Of a stretch of DNA of 5,395 nt, positions 4,765 to 5,395 are shown piece after piece (position 1 is the stretch's first letter; every line of letters starts with the position of its first letter). The stretch comes from Candidatus Bathyarchaeota archaeon (GTDB lineage Archaea > Thermoproteota > Bathyarchaeia > Bathyarchaeales > UBA233): positions 1,776-7,170 of the forward strand of contig JAMDCS010000103.1 in assembly GCA_023488835.1 (NCBI GenBank), read 5' to 3'. The notes beneath the pieces were generated by a model that was not told the DNA's origin, did no database searches, and saw nothing but the letters and a program-made list of their open reading frames with translations. The position numbers and the translations under genes were made by a program.

Positions 4765-5395
4765 TTAAGGCTGAGTTTCTTCACATTTCTTATCCTTGTG
4801 GGGTGTGCTCAAAACATCTTTCACGCGATTCGTTATCACTGGGCCAAGACCATGCACGGCTTTTTCCCAGTCATCCACATTAATTAACGCGTTAAGTGGC
4901 GTTTGGTAAGAATCCAGTATAGCGGTTGCTTTTTCGCGTCCGATGCTGGGTAAACTGGCGATAAAGTACACTTGGGCGTCTGAGAGAGTGTCGCATTTTT
5001 TAAACGCGTGAACCACGGCGCTTCTTTTTTCAACTATTTGTTCTTGCCTAGCAGCAGTGTAGAGAAAATCAATGGTTTCCTTGTATGAGGAGGTGCTGAC
5101 TATTGCGATGCCGTTTTTGGCGAGGTTAAACATGGCGCCCCAAATCGATGCGGGTTGGATGCTGCTGTACTTGAAGACTATGGGCATGTAGCCTTCTAGC
5201 ACGATGAGTGATTTTGGGTAAACGTCCTTTAGCCTGAAGAGCTGCTCGAAGAGGTAGCGTCTGGTTAGGGTGTAGACGAAATCTTGGACGGTTTTGCGTT
5301 CCACCGCACATTGGTCAGAGAGGATGTAGTCGCCTTTCTCTAACGTTTCAGTTTTTACGTTGACGCCTTTTTCAACTAAGCCTTTAACGATTTTT
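4765..5395 (-). CDS. ERCC4-type (XPF/Hef family) structure-specific endonuclease, 5' end outside window
   Basis: The frame is open from the window edge to TAA at 4767-4765, giving 209 visible residues; a GTG inside the catalytic motif (5304) is not the start. Residues 21-38 carry the XPF nuclease signature G-D-Y-x8-E-R-K-x3-D (G21 D22 Y23, E32 R33 K34, D38), with all visible metal-binding residues intact. The nuclease fold runs to about 125. Residues 138-198 form a tandem helix-hairpin-helix domain (LPSIGREKATAIL and VHGLGPVITNRVKDVL) for DNA binding and dimerisation. Family members cut 3'-flap, fork and nicked-junction DNA in repair and stalled-fork processing. The upstream catalytic aspartate strand lies beyond the edge, so I cannot tell the short helicase-free XPF from Hef with an N-terminal helicase. 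The tail KDKKCEETQP shows no PCNA-binding box, which crenarchaeal XPF usually has. Confidence 0.92.
   Translation of the reverse strand, partial: KIVKGLVEKGVNVKTETLEKGDYILSDQCAVERKTVQDFVYTLTRRYLFEQLFRLKDVYPKSLIVLEGYMPIVFKYSSIQPASIWGAMFNLAKNGIAIVSTSSYKETIDFLYTAARQEQIVEKRSAVVHAFKKCDTLSDAQVYFIASLPSIGREKATAILDSYQTPLNALINVDDWEKAVHGLGPVITNRVKDVLSTPHKDKKCEETQP

Noticed and set aside
4884..4895. Perfect 12-bp palindrome TTAACGCGTTAA
   Set aside because: It lies inside the conserved helix-hairpin-helix region of the nuclease gene and is explained by its codons. A similar 10-bp palindrome at 4682-4691 is also coding, with no regular spacing between them.

Overview
The window looks like ordinary archaeal chromosome, most likely from an uncultivated Bathyarchaeia/Thermoproteota-type lineage and probably from a metagenome or single-cell assembly. 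The evidence is a methanopterin-dependent C1 enzyme (Mch), an archaeal XPF/Hef-type ERCC4 nuclease, an archaeal LEA14-like surface protein, TTG/GTG starts preceded by GGTGA- or GAGG-type ribosome binding sites, archaeal TTTAAA/CTTAAATA TATA boxes, and T-tract 3' ends. The lineage is an inference from gene content, not a measured placement.

Layout. Bases 2-119 are a perfect inverted copy of 622-739, an internal piece of the coiled-coil gene, joined to the last codons of a CitG/MdcB-like gene that ends at 180. Bases 181-463 hold no convincing gene, only small inverted repeats and a probable terminator for the gene that follows on the minus strand. A 416-residue coiled-coil protein of unknown function lies at 464-1714 (minus). 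A 129-bp divergent spacer separates it from an ECF-transporter S-component-like membrane protein (1844-2473, plus). That gene converges with mch (2479-3444, minus) across a 5-bp gap, and each gene's terminator signal falls inside the other gene's 3' end.

Three more minus-strand genes follow. A four-helix membrane protein (3534-4161) appears to carry a one-base frameshift near its N-terminus. Directly upstream of it, and almost certainly co-transcribed, is a membrane-anchored LEA14-like protein (4167-4709). Last is the C-terminal part of an ERCC4-type structure-specific DNA endonuclease (4765 to the window edge).

How the genes relate. Mch belongs to the tetrahydromethanopterin C1 pathway; no other pathway gene is in view. 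The LEA14-like protein and the 4-TM protein form a two-gene unit, probably acting together at the cell surface. The ECF S component has no energising partners here. I see no rRNA, tRNA, CRISPR array, insertion sequence or defence system, and I do not think the window contains a new multi-gene system. The two most notable points are the inverted chimeric junction at the left end, which is probably an amplification or assembly artefact, and the frameshift in the 4-TM gene.
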